Positions 52,442 to 62,690 of a stretch of 64,000 nucleotides of DNA are shown here, one piece after another. The stretch comes from Metopolophium dirhodum. Taxonomy: Eukaryota; Arthropoda; Insecta; Hemiptera; Aphididae. The notes beneath the pieces were generated by a model, which was given only the letters and a program-made list of their open reading frames with translations, had not been told where the DNA came from and made no database searches. Where the stretch lies: the NCBI RefSeq assembly GCF_019925205.1, contig NC_083567.1:9548001-9612000 (forward strand), given 5' to 3'. Positions within the stretch are counted from its first letter, which is position 1; every line of letters begins with the position of its first letter. Both the position numbers and the translations under genes were made by a program.

Positions 52442-52990
52442 ATGGAGCAGGTTAGGTTCTTTGATTCAAAACTTTTATTTAATCTCCATGTAGGTATTCA
52501 CGGTGAAGAAAAAAGCTCTTTACTTAATTGGCACGTGATCAAGGAAAATCGCATGACCCTTTCGGATTTTACATTTAAATGCCTTTTCACCTTTATTGTC
52601 TGTACCCAACTGGACTGTGCTTCAATTATAATATGGGAAACATACAACATCACTTATGGTGATCAAATTTAAAAAGTACAAAATAATTTGCTTTGTTTTA
52701 GTTGTTTAAACTTTTAAATGCAATTTATATACTTACTCCTTCATACTCTGACAATAAAGATATTCTCAGTTATTTAATTTTAAAACCTTAGATAGAAGAA
52801 TCTCTCAATATAAGAAATTTATATTTGAATTACTTAATAACAGTATACTAGCAGTAAATTCTTCCCTAATAACCAATATTTCCTTTAAAATAAATAATCA
52901 TAATATCAATTTCTCAAATATATTCCTCATTATACAAAACCAGATACAGAAAAATATGTTAGTGATTTAATTCTTATTTCTATTGTATAT
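52442..52990 (+). pseudogene. LINE reverse-transcriptase C-terminal fragment, plus strand
   Basis: The 76-codon frame at 52,442-52,672 contains FDSKLLFNLHV, SDFTFKCLFTFIV and TQLDCASIIIWETYN, ending with GDQI before a stop; KVQNN follows the stop. These match the LINE segments 'FDSKL.F..H', 'L..F..LKCLY..LVRS.L.YAS.IW.PY', and 'I..VQN.F'. After small frame changes the sequence continues LYTYSFIL and then TLDRRISQYKKFIFELLNN ... SLITNISFKINNHN, the 'LDTLE.RR..Y.L.FLY.LLN..I' region. The same protein region survives in the antisense fragment at 45,050. It is 5'-truncated and interrupted by stops. The first ATG is coincidental and not a gene start. Confidence 0.82.
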
Positions 52991-53729
52991 AATATATTCT
53001 AAATCATATCAGTTAACCATATTGTGAATTGGAGTGACTGTCAATTACTTAAAAAATAAATATATAAAGTTCGACCAGTAAATTCTAAAGGTTCCTCCTT
53101 CCAAATCCAAATTTTGTACATTTGTCAGTCGATGTCAATGACGGTGACGTCAGCTGACAAAAATGTCGTCGCTTTGCAACTTTAGGTAAATTATAACCAA
53201 TATAATTTTTTTAAATTTCAAATCTGATAACACAATTTGAACTTTAAAACAGAATAACTTTTTGAAAAACATTGATGTAAAAAGTACTAAAACAACAAAT
53301 ATTGGACAAATAGTTTTTTTAAATTAATAAAATGTTTTTTTTAATTTACATGATTGGATTGATTTGTACAGTACCGCTATCACACTAGGTACACCATGCA
53401 TCCAAACTTGGTAAACAAAACACTATTGGTTCAATATTAAATAAAACATGTACAATAAATTGTACGATTTACAAAAAAAAAAAATTCTATTAGAAAAACA
53501 ATTTTACTAAAGTTATAATATTGTCATTTGAAAGTCCTAAAAATCTACATAATAAAAAATGCATATTGTTTTCTTAATAAATAAAAAAATGTTTTCCTAT
53601 TATCATAGAAAATTATTATTCATGTAGCCGCAGTTATATTTAACACCCTGCGCGCGTACTTACGAAGTTATGTATCCTGTCTCTGCTCAATATCTAGATA
53701 TATATAAAGTTCCTATATCTTATTATAAC
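52991..53729. other. AT-rich DNA, no gene seen
   Basis: A patch at about 53,125-53,180 (GATGTCAATGACGGTGACGT, then CAGCTGAC) stands out. It contains TGACGTCA-like sequence and may belong to a dispersed repeat. No gene is recognised. Confidence 0.45.
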
Positions 53730-54221
53730 TAGGGCTCGGAACTTAATGTACATAAAAAGTACCACATATGGATTCCCTTATGTGCTTACAAAAGTACAAA
53801 TATGCTTTAAAAATATGCACTTATTTTTTTTCTCTCAATTTTCATGACACCAATATTTTACTAAAAAATGTTTGTATGTTTTATAATTTTTACTAAATAT
53901 TTATTAATAAAAACGGTAAATTACGTGAGTGACAGTTAGATGTCTAAAAAACATAATACAATAATACCTAGTGAAAATTCACAAAATAAATATAGATAGG
54001 TACATTTTAATGTGTTTATATTTTTTTTGCCAAATTTTCATCATTAATCACAAAATAACTAAATATGCAAAAATATTATGCACTATAAACTTTTACAATT
54101 TTTCCGCAGTGTCGTGAAAATAATTTCAAGCTTAGGTACTTTGCAATAAATCTAACAGCCCTCCCCCCCCCCCCCCCCCAAAAAAAAAAAAACACGCAAA
54201 TGCAAAAACTTCCGAACCTTA
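53730..54221. mobile_element. hAT-type MITE with perfect 8-bp target duplication
   Basis: The left end TAGGGCTCGGAACTTAATG and the right end inverted (TAAGGTTCGGAAGTTTTTG) are flanked by identical ATTATAAC octamers at 53,722-53,729 and 54,222-54,229. The 492-bp interior is AT-rich with a C16/A14 run near the right end and no transposase frame. The intact target duplication shows the boundaries are right. Confidence 0.95.
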
Positions 54222-55940
54222 ATTATAACAAACGTATACCACAGCAGAGGAACATAATAATATACCCTTAAATTCCCGTCCAATCTTCTGATTGGCGTTT
54301 AAAGTGGTTGTTGTACTTGTCGCGTCGGTATAACAAATTATTTTCATTGTTATTATCGTCATAAACGTCCTAGCGAAAAATGTTCGCATACGAAGTATTA
54401 TTATAATATAACAATTAACAAGTTAAAAAAGCTCACACTGCGAACGCGCTAAATTTCGGAGGTATAAATGTATTCAAATACAACGAAATAAACTATTATT
54501 CTATATTATACAGCTATTCAAGAAGAATTCGGTTACCCTAATATTTTGGTTGACCTATTTTTTTTAACATTGGTTACAACGATATCGTGAATCTATTTGA
54601 AATTCCCATGTTTTGAATTTGTTCATTACAATACGAATTTACTCCAAGTAATATCATTCGTAATAACATCGTTATAAAATCTTAATACAAACAATATCGT
54701 AACTATGTATTACTTATTACTTTTCTGGTGGTAAACTTCACCAGAATACCGGTTAGATAAAAAGGTAATGAAAAGGTCGAATTTAAGCTCCGTCGATGGC
54801 CGTCGCTTATTTTTCGTCCCCCCCCCCCTCTATATTATACACATAATATAATCATAGATTTTTTGGGATAGGGTGCGTATATGTGTGTTTACACATCAAA
54901 CATAATTGTTGCAGGAAAATGGAAAGTACCTTACTTTCTTGAGGCAGTGAGTAGACAGTGCAGGAAAACAGTATCGACATTTTGGAGGGAAATCGTCATG
55001 CTCCTTTGCGAGGTGAGCCTATACCTACGAGCACGACTTGCGTCCTGAATCCTCATCGAAATCCATTTACAATCCATCTGTCTTACCCGATATCTATCTT
55101 AATCGGTTACGCAATATATTCTACCTATACATACGCGCTTGTTATCACAATGGTTTATGTGCAACTTTTGACTTTATACAAGACGATAAAATGTTATACA
55201 TAGATAAGTTAGTGTTATGCGGAACATTGCTAAATGGAGTATTATTGGATTAATTGCCATTGGACACAAGATTCACCGTTTAGCAACAAAAGATACTTAA
55301 AGTTTTAACACCCAATGACTAAATACCGTCCGATAAAAAGTTAAACATTTTGAATAACCTTTTTACTACTTCAATCGTTGTGAAAATTATACAATTACAA
55401 TGACGGTTGATAATGCGAAAAATTACATCGACTATTACTCTTGCAAGTCTTGGGCGGGATAAGATTAAGTAAGACCTAACCTGTCGTCCACGTGCCCAAA
55501 TGGGCAATGGAAAATGTGATGTAGATTATATGAAGACTTTTAATTATTGAGGGTAAGTAATAAGAGTCTTAAAAAGTCTTCAATTCCTATATAATATATA
55601 TTGGACCGAGGGCGAAACTATGGACACATTGAAATTAATTTTTTCCTCTGCGAAGTCAGTTCGTACAACTATTATAGTATTAATATATTACATTGCGACG
55701 GCGTCTCTCTCGCAGTCTCTCGTACACAGTTTAATCAAACGAAATACTACATAATACGACGTTTGTCTGACCACGACATATATGCGAAATGCCATCAGTG
55801 GTCATTCGAGTTCTCAGCCACGCACTATAATCACGTTCCGACGGAAAATACGTTTTAGCACGGTGGTCACACCGCGGGGCTGAAGACATATTATATATAA
55901 TTACAATTCACCCCACTCACGCCGCGAGCCATTATACCTA
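54222..55940. other. Gene-poor DNA
   Basis: A run of C at about 54,818 and a CpG-containing patch at about 55,690-55,880. Overlapping + frames at 54,958-55,253 (81 and 71 codons) and 55,601-55,858 (85 codons) show no recognisable domain; I do not call them genes. Confidence 0.45.
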
Positions 55941-56283
55941 AGGGGTGATCAATTCAACGGAAGACACTCTTTGTTTCAGAAAACACTAACGTTTGAAAAT
56001 ATTTCTTTTATACAATTATTTGCAGTCATTGCAAAACGACAACAGTTTAAATATTTTTACTATTTTTTATTTTATAGTTTTCAAGTTTTTTACACTATAT
56101 GTCTATAATATACTAATTATAATATTTCAAATAAAATATAATATTATGTAAGCTGTACACAGTAACTGCGGCCAGTAAAAAAAGACTTTAATATCAACAG
56201 TCGAGTACCTATAAGGTGATCTAAACACATGTTTAGAAACCAAAACCCCTTAACGCTTAAAAGTTAAAATGTACATCACCTAA
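55941..56283. mobile_element. CAGGGTGAT-related MITE, shortened copy
   Basis: AGGGGTGATCAATTCAACGG plus AAGACAC and the following TTTCAGAAAACACT.ACGTTT match the first 60 bases of the 51,303 element. The right part (CCCCTTAACGCTTAAAAGTT ... GTACATCACCTA) matches its right half (CCCCTGTGGCACC.AAACTTTAAA). The middle is partly deleted. Confidence 0.68.
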
Positions 56284-56315
56284 TATAACAGTAAGTATAT
56301 GGTAATACCATAGTC

Positions 56316-56786
56316 CAGAGGTTCCCAAACTTTTCACAGTACGAGTAATGCGACCCATTTTGGATAATGTTAAAATTTTAGCAACCCACAACATAAAACA
56401 ATGACTTTTATTTTTTATTTCCACTGTTGTCGCTATCGTTGCAATAACTTTACTTTTAGTCTGAAAGCGTCATGGTGACATGTCATTGGTACAATTGGTT
56501 TAACACTTATAGTCGGCGTGGATCAATGATCAATGATATGACTAAATTAAATCATCATTGTATTACATCGATATATATATATATATTGTTAGGTACACGA
56601 AAATTATTTTATCATATTTATTTGAATTTATACACAAAGTGCATATTTTCTTTTTCAAGTGAATATATATTTTTAATTAATTTAATATTGAATGTCTATT
56701 ATATCATAAAAAAAATATTTGAATGTATCAAAACTGGACGCGACCCACCAAAAATATAAACGCAGACCACAGTGTTCGAACCTCTG
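56316..56786. mobile_element. hAT-type MITE, CAGAGGTTC ends
   Basis: Left end CAGAGGTTCCCAAACTTTT; right end inverted CAGAGGTTCGAACACTGTGG. GCGACCC words near both ends (GCGACCCATTTTGG and CGCGACCCACCAAAA) are typical of this hAT subtype. Flanking octamers CCATAGTC/CTATATAA agree only partly, so the target duplication has decayed. The 95-codon frame inside is low complexity. 471 bp. Confidence 0.8.
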
Positions 56787-56881
56787 CTATATAATACTGC
56801 TATACGCTACATACTGCAGGTGTATATAGGTACCAATTTATAGATATATTCTACAGTGTGCACACTATATACCCTGTACAC

Positions 56882-57098
56882 CAGGGGTTGGTTACCAAAT
56901 GGCGGTCCGCGGACAAATTTTATCCAGCCCATAAACTAGAAAAAAAAAGCCGTTAATATTAGGTATACGTTCTAGTGTTGCAGTAATTTATCATTGTCGT
57001 CATTGTAATTTATCATTAATGTACCATTTTGATGGGCCGCAAACAATATTTCCAGATTCCTAACGCGGCCCATCAAAAATTGTTATCAGTGACCCCTG
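56882..57098. mobile_element. hAT-type MITE, CAGGGGT ends
   Basis: Left end CAGGGGTTGGTTACCAAATGG; right end inverted CAGGGGTCACTGATAAC, followed by AATTTTTGATGGGCCGCG. The subterminal TGGGCCGC/GCGGTCCGCG words and CAGGGGT tips fit hAT. Flanks CTGTACAC and CTGCAGTA are only partly alike. 217 bp, non-coding. It lies 95 bases from the preceding hAT MITE. Confidence 0.75.
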
Positions 57099-57156
57099 CT
57101 GCAGTACTCATCATTGACACTTTAGTACGCGCCACATATTATCATTGTAACCGTCT

Positions 57157-57200
57157 GTAAATAAAATAGCCTTTGTGAAAAAAAAAAAAAACAAAAAAAA
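57157..57200 (+). other. AATAAA followed by long A-tract
   Basis: AATAAAATAGCCTTTGTG is followed by A15, C and A8. This is the arrangement of a polyadenylation signal followed by a genomic poly-A, so the tract may be the 3' end of a retroposed transcript. No parent sequence is recognisable upstream because a hAT MITE intervenes. Confidence 0.4.
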
Positions 57201-57618
57201 CTCATAGTCGGATTAGCCGAGGTGTATTATACTCGCGATGACAATATATTATCATTATTATATTATATATACGAGGAGCTTTACGCCTATAAAGCTACGC
57301 CGTCGTTTGAATTACCTGGCAATGTCCCAGGTCCTGGCATCCGTACGGTTTAACGTCAAACGGAGACGCGTACACAACCTCGCGGTGTTCTCGACATTTG
57401 GCCAGTGGATCAATATAATATATATTGTTGTTGCTGGAGATAATACGCGGATACGCGCAGCTAAATCTCAAAATATAGAATTTACGTCTGATGATTGTTA
57501 TTCGTTTATTATTGTTGCACAGAATGTGTACGATACAATATTATCCGTAATAATAATATATTATATTATGACTATGTGCTCCAAATGGTTTTAGCGCGTG
57601 ATTTAATCGAGTACCTAC
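57201..57618. other. CpG-containing patch, no gene recognised
   Basis: The 118-codon + frame at 57,238-57,594 passes through a CpG-rich part at about 57,290-57,400 (CGTACGGTTTAACGTCAAAC, GGAGACGCGT) but has no recognisable domain. It could be part of an untranslated exon or regulatory DNA. Confidence 0.35.
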
Positions 57619-57997
57619 CTATATATGCGTTAAATCGTTATGCCATATCGGGTTAACTTTGATTTATATATTTTATACTTACTTATATATGTACGCGGAT
57701 ACCAAACAAGCCAATCGTCGTATACGATTGGTGATATACTAGCAGTTACTTATTTGTAAGTTATTTCGAATTTGCGGTTTTGTTGCTCTTGCGTTATTTC
57801 GTCGTGATAAGGTTGAGACGCTATAAACTGTAGCCATTAATTTAATTATTTAGCGGGCATAATTCCGAATATAGCAGTAAGACAGTATACTCACAAAGTC
57901 ACAATGACTGCACAGTGGTAGCAATTAATTATAGTATAGGTACAGCACAGACGCATAGTTAAAGAATCGACAGCAAAAACGAATTAGCGAAAAACAA
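57619..57997 (+). repeat. Local direct duplication, copy A
   Basis: Same-orientation copy at 58,240-58,695. Shared landmarks: TATGCGTTA, CGGGTTAAC.TTGAT, ATCGT..TACGAT.GGTGATAT, TTGTAAGTTATTTC, GGTTTTG.TGCTCTTGC, TTTAATTATTTA.CGGGCAT, ATATA.CAGTA.GACAGTATACTCACA and GAAAAACAAAA. Confidence 0.88.
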
Positions 57998-58239
57998 AAT
58001 AAGTCAGTTACAACAATGTAACAAACATAGTAGCAATAACAATAATAAAGTGTAGCAATATCGATAGTAAAATAGAGTAATCAATAATAACAATAACGGG
58101 TAAAAAGGGGAAACATCAAACAAGCTTAGGTGTACATGCCCCTGTCACATCGTACGGTGATTAAAGTGGTTCACTGGTTCCTACCATAGTAATAATAAAT
58201 AATGGCGGTGATGTGAAAAGAAACAATATAATTAATTCA

Positions 58240-58695
58240 TAAATTAATGCATGCGTTATATTATTATTACGTAATTTCGGGTTAACATTGATGCATATTT
58301 CTAATCGGTAGAACGTACAGTAAACACGTCACATTATCATCGTACGATAGGTGATATTCTCAATAGATTAGTACTAGGTACTCGGTACTATAGTATGTAC
58401 TATGTGCTTGGTACTATAGGTACCTGCTACTATATTAGTAGTACCTAGTTGCATTGTAAGTTATTTCAAGTTACCGGTTTTGCTCTTGCATTTTACCCTT
58501 ATCATACAATTGAGATGCTATACATTTTAGTAATTTATTTCTTTAATTATTTAACGGGCATGATGCCCAATATAACAGTAGGACAGTATACTCACAGTAA
58601 CTTCATAATGGTTAAAACAAAGAAGCAATTCATTAACACAACTCAGACACTGCACAGCTAAAGAATTAACAACAAATAATTAGTGAAAAACAAAA
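58240..58695 (+). repeat. Local direct duplication, copy B
   Basis: Second copy of the 57,619 block, about 620 bases downstream. It carries an extra stretch at 58,370-58,450 made of GGTACTATAG/GGTACC-type words (a small local repeat), absent from copy A. The frame at 58,449-58,661 is chance. Confidence 0.88.
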
Positions 58696-58699
58696 GGGG

Positions 58700-59233
58700 T
58701 TACCTATATATTGACGCAATATACTCCTTGAATGTAGGTAGTGAAAAATCTAAATATTTGAAAATATCGTCTTTGTCTTTGTTTTTAACTCTACTTAAGA
58801 ATACCAACAATCAGAATTTGAATAAATTCAATAGAATCGTGTTAAAAAAATAATTAATTTAAGAAAATAAATTAACAATTATAATTACTAGGTCATGTTA
58901 TATAAAAAATCCAATTATTTAGGTATACAAAAACAATATACATACCTACCTATATAATAATAATTTCTGTCGAAGTCAAAGTTTTATATTGTCGATATTG
59001 GTATTTGGTAACTACCAGACTATTAATTGTTAATTTTTCAGGTAAATCATTTAATTTACAATTTATTAATACTCATATACTATATCCTATAATTTATTTT
59101 ATTTTTTACCATCAATTTTTTTTACTGGATTTTTTTCCATAGTACTTTCTAATAGTTGAGCATTTTAATACGGCATAATATGCACAACTTTAACTTACAA
59201 AATGGGGTGAGCATGCCCAAAAAAATCACACTG
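58700..59233. mobile_element. CAGGGTGAT-family MITE, decayed copy 3
   Basis: The right end GGGGTGAGCATGCCCAAAAA plus AATCACACTG, then TA, matches the right end of the 36,669 element (GGGGTGAGTATGCTTAGCGA, ATCGCCCTG). Interior words (AAATATTTGAAAAT, ACTTAAGAATACCAACAATC, AGAATTTGAATAAA) echo the right half of the 28,013 copy. The left end is not recognisable. Confidence 0.5.
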
Positions 59234-60415
59234 TATACAAGGCGTACTTAAATAGTTATTCAATAATCACTTATTGTCAATAAGTGATAGGTACACACAT
59301 TTAATATTATTATTATTGTTATGTCTTAGTTAAACACTGCGATGTAAATATAATTATTATTTCTGTGCACATTATGACTATATATAGGTGCGCGTGTTTA
59401 CAAGCGTACACGTATATAACATTTGTAAACAGCCTAAGTTCACGCGGAGTACAAAAGGCAAAATTCAAGTAAAAATATTATTTGTAATGGCATTAAATAA
59501 CAAAATAATATTACGGGATGAAATCAATAATAATAATATAATTATATTGTCCCAACAGCATGTGGCATTGTGCTGGTCGTTTATTGGATTATATTATATT
59601 ACACGAACGTGATATAATAATAATTTACTTACTTAGTAAACACGGCAAAGTCGTAGCAAAAATTGTATTTATTTTGAAAATAGAAGAAGGGGCGAATGCT
59701 TCTCGAAAAATTATTTTTAGGAGTGCTTAAATTTACCTCATCTGTCGGACGCATTTCACAATTTCCTAATCCTCATATTTTAAGTGTATGTACGAACACA
59801 CAGCAATTTGAAGAGGGTAAGTAGGTACGCAAAGTCTGTGCAGACATAAACATAAAAAAAAACATAATATAACTGCGGGTACCTGCGTGTGCATATTCAT
59901 GTATATTGTGTAATATACGCACACGAAAAAATGAACAGTTTTTCATGTTTTGTTTATACAGATGTTAGTGTCGACTAAAATAAATATGATTTATTTAAAA
60001 AGGATTATTACATATAATATTATAATATAACATTAAAATATTTTGTATACAATATTATACATCAAACAAACAATGGTTTTATTATAATAAATTATAATAT
60101 ATTATTATAATATATATCCATTCAACAAGTCTATATTAAATTAATATTACAAAATTATTAGTCTCATACAGTCGTGTATAGGTTCTACACAATTTTAATT
60201 TACAATATAATATATTATGCATGTGGTGATGACGTCATGCGCTGTATGATTCGATAAAATAAATTAATAAAATGACAAAATAGGTATTTAAATTAATATA
60301 AAAGGGACTGTCAAGTTTAAAAAATAGAACATCTGCAGTAATAGTAGATAATATGTGAACACGGGTATCGTGTAGTTAACTCATATTAGGATATATCGTG
60401 AGATTTTTTTTTTTT
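59234..60415. other. AT-rich DNA downstream of the mannosidase exon
   Basis: No gene is recognised. A perfect TGACGTCA palindrome (cAMP-response-element-like) lies at about 60,230. The rest is AT-rich. Confidence 0.5.
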
Positions 60416-60656
60416 TTTAATCTTTCCACAATCCTCGCTTATCAGCTGCCCGGATGTATGCTTTAAATAATTGTTTTTCTTTATAAATTAAGTAAATAAA
60501 AACTAATAAATAATGAAACTAATGTTATATATGTATTAACTGTATGCGTACCTATTTTTCCGTCTACTTATCACGTTTCATTTCAAACGATAGCATTTTT
60601 CAACGCCAACATAATATTTACTTTGCTATATATATATATTATAATATGTCGATTTT

Positions 60657-60691
<35 letters not shown>

Positions 60692-60799
60692 GGATAAAAC
60701 AGTTTCAAAGTTTCCTCTCACAGTTCCTTTGTGTCTTTGGTTATAATAATGATAATAATAATAATAAAACTCAAAACAAATCTGTACTACATATTATTA
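60416..60799 (-). other. Putative 3' untranslated region of the mannosidase exon
   Basis: Directly downstream (minus strand) of the stop codon at 60,800-60,802. On that strand an ATTAAA, a common variant polyadenylation signal, lies at about 60,416-60,421. No AATAAA is nearer. The segment includes the (CA)n run at 60,659-60,687. The true cleavage site is unknown. Confidence 0.35.
60659..60687. repeat. (TG)n microsatellite
   Basis: About 14 uninterrupted TG units; (CA)n in the presumed 3' UTR sense. Confidence 0.92.
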
Positions 60800-60997
60800 T
60801 TATCGTGGTTTCACCGTTAGCAAATAAGTTTTAATGGCCATGGGTGTGAGGAGATTGTCTGGTAGCGGTGCGTTCAGTTCTGGTCGTTGCGGTTTATCGC
60901 TATAGTTCCACCGGTAACGATCTAGATCTGCCTTGGCCAAATTTGCGCTTAGCGTCAGTTCTTTATACTCCAACACCTCCAGCTGCGAAAATAATTG
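60800..60997 (-). CDS. MAN2B1: Lysosomal alpha-mannosidase (GH38), last coding exon
   Basis: The exon encodes the final 65 residues and stop of a protein resembling lysosomal alpha-mannosidase, which removes alpha-linked mannose from glycoproteins in the lysosome. Visible matches to the animal family's C-terminal beta domain are LFS at the start, then LEYKELTLSANLAKADLDRY (family: L.ETTL.AN......R..W), then NLLTPMAIKTYLLTV (family: I.L.PMEIRTFLA.V). The catalytic domain would be in upstream exons and is not in the window. On the minus strand the exon is preceded by GTGTTTCAG, a fitting splice acceptor. The same frame meets a stop at about 61,019-61,021, so it cannot simply extend upstream. 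The exon ends CCACGATAA. Base composition is clearly less AT-rich than the flanks. Identification rests on remembered family features, not a search. Confidence 0.7.
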   Translation of the reverse strand, partial: QLFSQLEVLEYKELTLSANLAKADLDRYRWNYSDKPQRPELNAPLPDNLLTPMAIKTYLLTVKPR

Positions 60998-62264
60998 CTG
61001 AAACACATTTTCAAATAATTATTCACATTATAGTTTTTGAAAAGTCGAAACGTCGAAATGCGCAAATGCCAATGCCACGAGCGTATAAACAGTTCGCTTT
61101 TGAGGAGTAAAATAAACGAAAATACATCAACACGTGTTTGTCTGCACAATCCCAAGGACAATATTATTATGTATTATTTTTTTTTATTCTTCTAGAAGAT
61201 TATGGAGCCAGTAAAACGTGTTCATTTGGACGAGGGGAGGGTCACAATATGAAACACAAAATATGCGGGTAAGACATAAGTTGTGTAAAAAATTATTTGA
61301 AGTACAATAAATAAAAACAATTTTTGTTGTAAATTTATCAGTGAATATACAATAAAATAATTACAATACATTTATCTCACTTAAGTGATCCATATAAGAA
61401 ACAAAATATCAATGTAAATAAATACATAATATGTTACTTCTAATATTTATGTATACAATTTGCAGTTAAACAATAAAAAATAATGCTATACGACTAAACC
61501 TAAACTAATGATTAACAGAATCCCCATTTAAACCTAAACATATTTTGTTGTAAATTTATATTTTGTTGCGGTTGCCAAGTTTTTAATTTTTTTTTAAGAA
61601 TTTCGAAATAGTCACTATGATTACTATGTCTGGTGGCAATATAGTATTTTATCCGTGCTTAGTTTTAAAAGTAAGATTATTTTTTATACGTAATATATAG
61701 TACAGAAGCTTTGTAGAATAATTTTTTACTGGTAGTAGATACAGTGTACATTAATTTCGTTGTAGAATTAGTATTTTGGGTTATACCTCTTGAGTTTTTT
61801 TTTTCAGAATAATTTTTAATATTTTATTTCTTCATTTTTAAATGAGTCATCTATACCTAATTATTTCTTACGTACTTTAAATATTGCCATACGTATCTAA
61901 CCCAACCATATAGAAATTCCGACAATAAATAATACTATAGATTCTATTAATGCTTGATGCACTAGGTACTCTTATTTTCTTAAGTTATGAGCAATCAGTT
62001 AGATTTTTGAAAGCACACATTATTTTCCTTAATTTTATTTGTGACAAGTTGTATTTTATGGTTAATACAATCGATTATGGCACATCTCTATGCCTAAATA
62101 TATTGAGTTTTTAACTATTTTTTACAAAGCTTTGGCATGTAGATACATATTATAATATTTTGATCTAAACATACTTTCTTATATAATTTTATATTCTAAT
62201 ATATAATATTGTATATTTGTTTTATTTGATTAATTTGAATCAACTATGTGACATGAGAACACCA
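60998..62264 (-). other. Probable intron of the mannosidase gene
   Basis: Starts (minus-strand 3' end) at the CAG acceptor before the last exon. A relatively balanced stretch at 61,030-61,160 has short frames on both strands but no recognisable mannosidase sequence. I found no upstream exon here. Confidence 0.4.
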
Positions 62265-62269
62265 GCTTA

Positions 62270-62690
62270 TATCCCCGTTTTGTCCGTCCGTCCGTTTGTT
62301 ACCAGTACCTACGTATTTAAGATTGTTGAGATTTAGGGGATTTGATGTCGTGATTTCCTGTATTTGTTTAATGTATTATTTGTCTACTTGAAATCAACTT
62401 TCACAAATTTTGATTTTTTTGATTTTAACTTCTTCAAAAATTGAAAAATTTCAATTTTTTAATTACTCTTTTTGAATACTTATACCGTTTTTAGGAATTT
62501 GTGGGATGCTATCAAAAACGTGGGAAAGTCGATTTCAAGTAGACATGACGACAAATTCAAATCTGTTTTCAGAATATTCTTATCGCTTCATTAGATCAAT
62601 TGGTTTGTTTGGCAGAGAACGCGTCTAAAATCCTATGTCGCGCATGTGTTGGACAAAGACGGAAAATCACCGGGTGGAATCCCCTTAAGA
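62270..62690. mobile_element. Diverged fold-back MITE
   Basis: Inner arms GTCTACTTGAAATCAACTTTC (about 62,378-62,402) and the inverse near 62,524-62,546 (GAAAGTCGATTTCAAGTAGA) are well matched around an AT-rich loop. The outer parts are weaker: CCCCGTTTTGTCCGTCCG on the left, and GGACAAAGACGGAAAATCAC ... GGGGTGG-type words on the right. A direct target repeat was not found. Confidence 0.6.

Noticed and set aside
54958..55253. Two overlapping + frames of 81 and 71 codons
   Set aside because: I looked for reverse-transcriptase, RNase H and zinc-binding motifs and found none.
60868..61161. Plus-strand 80-codon frame and minus-strand 68-codon frame overlapping the mannosidase exon
   Set aside because: Shadows of the real exon and its adjacent intron; only the 60,800-60,997 minus frame carries family motifs.
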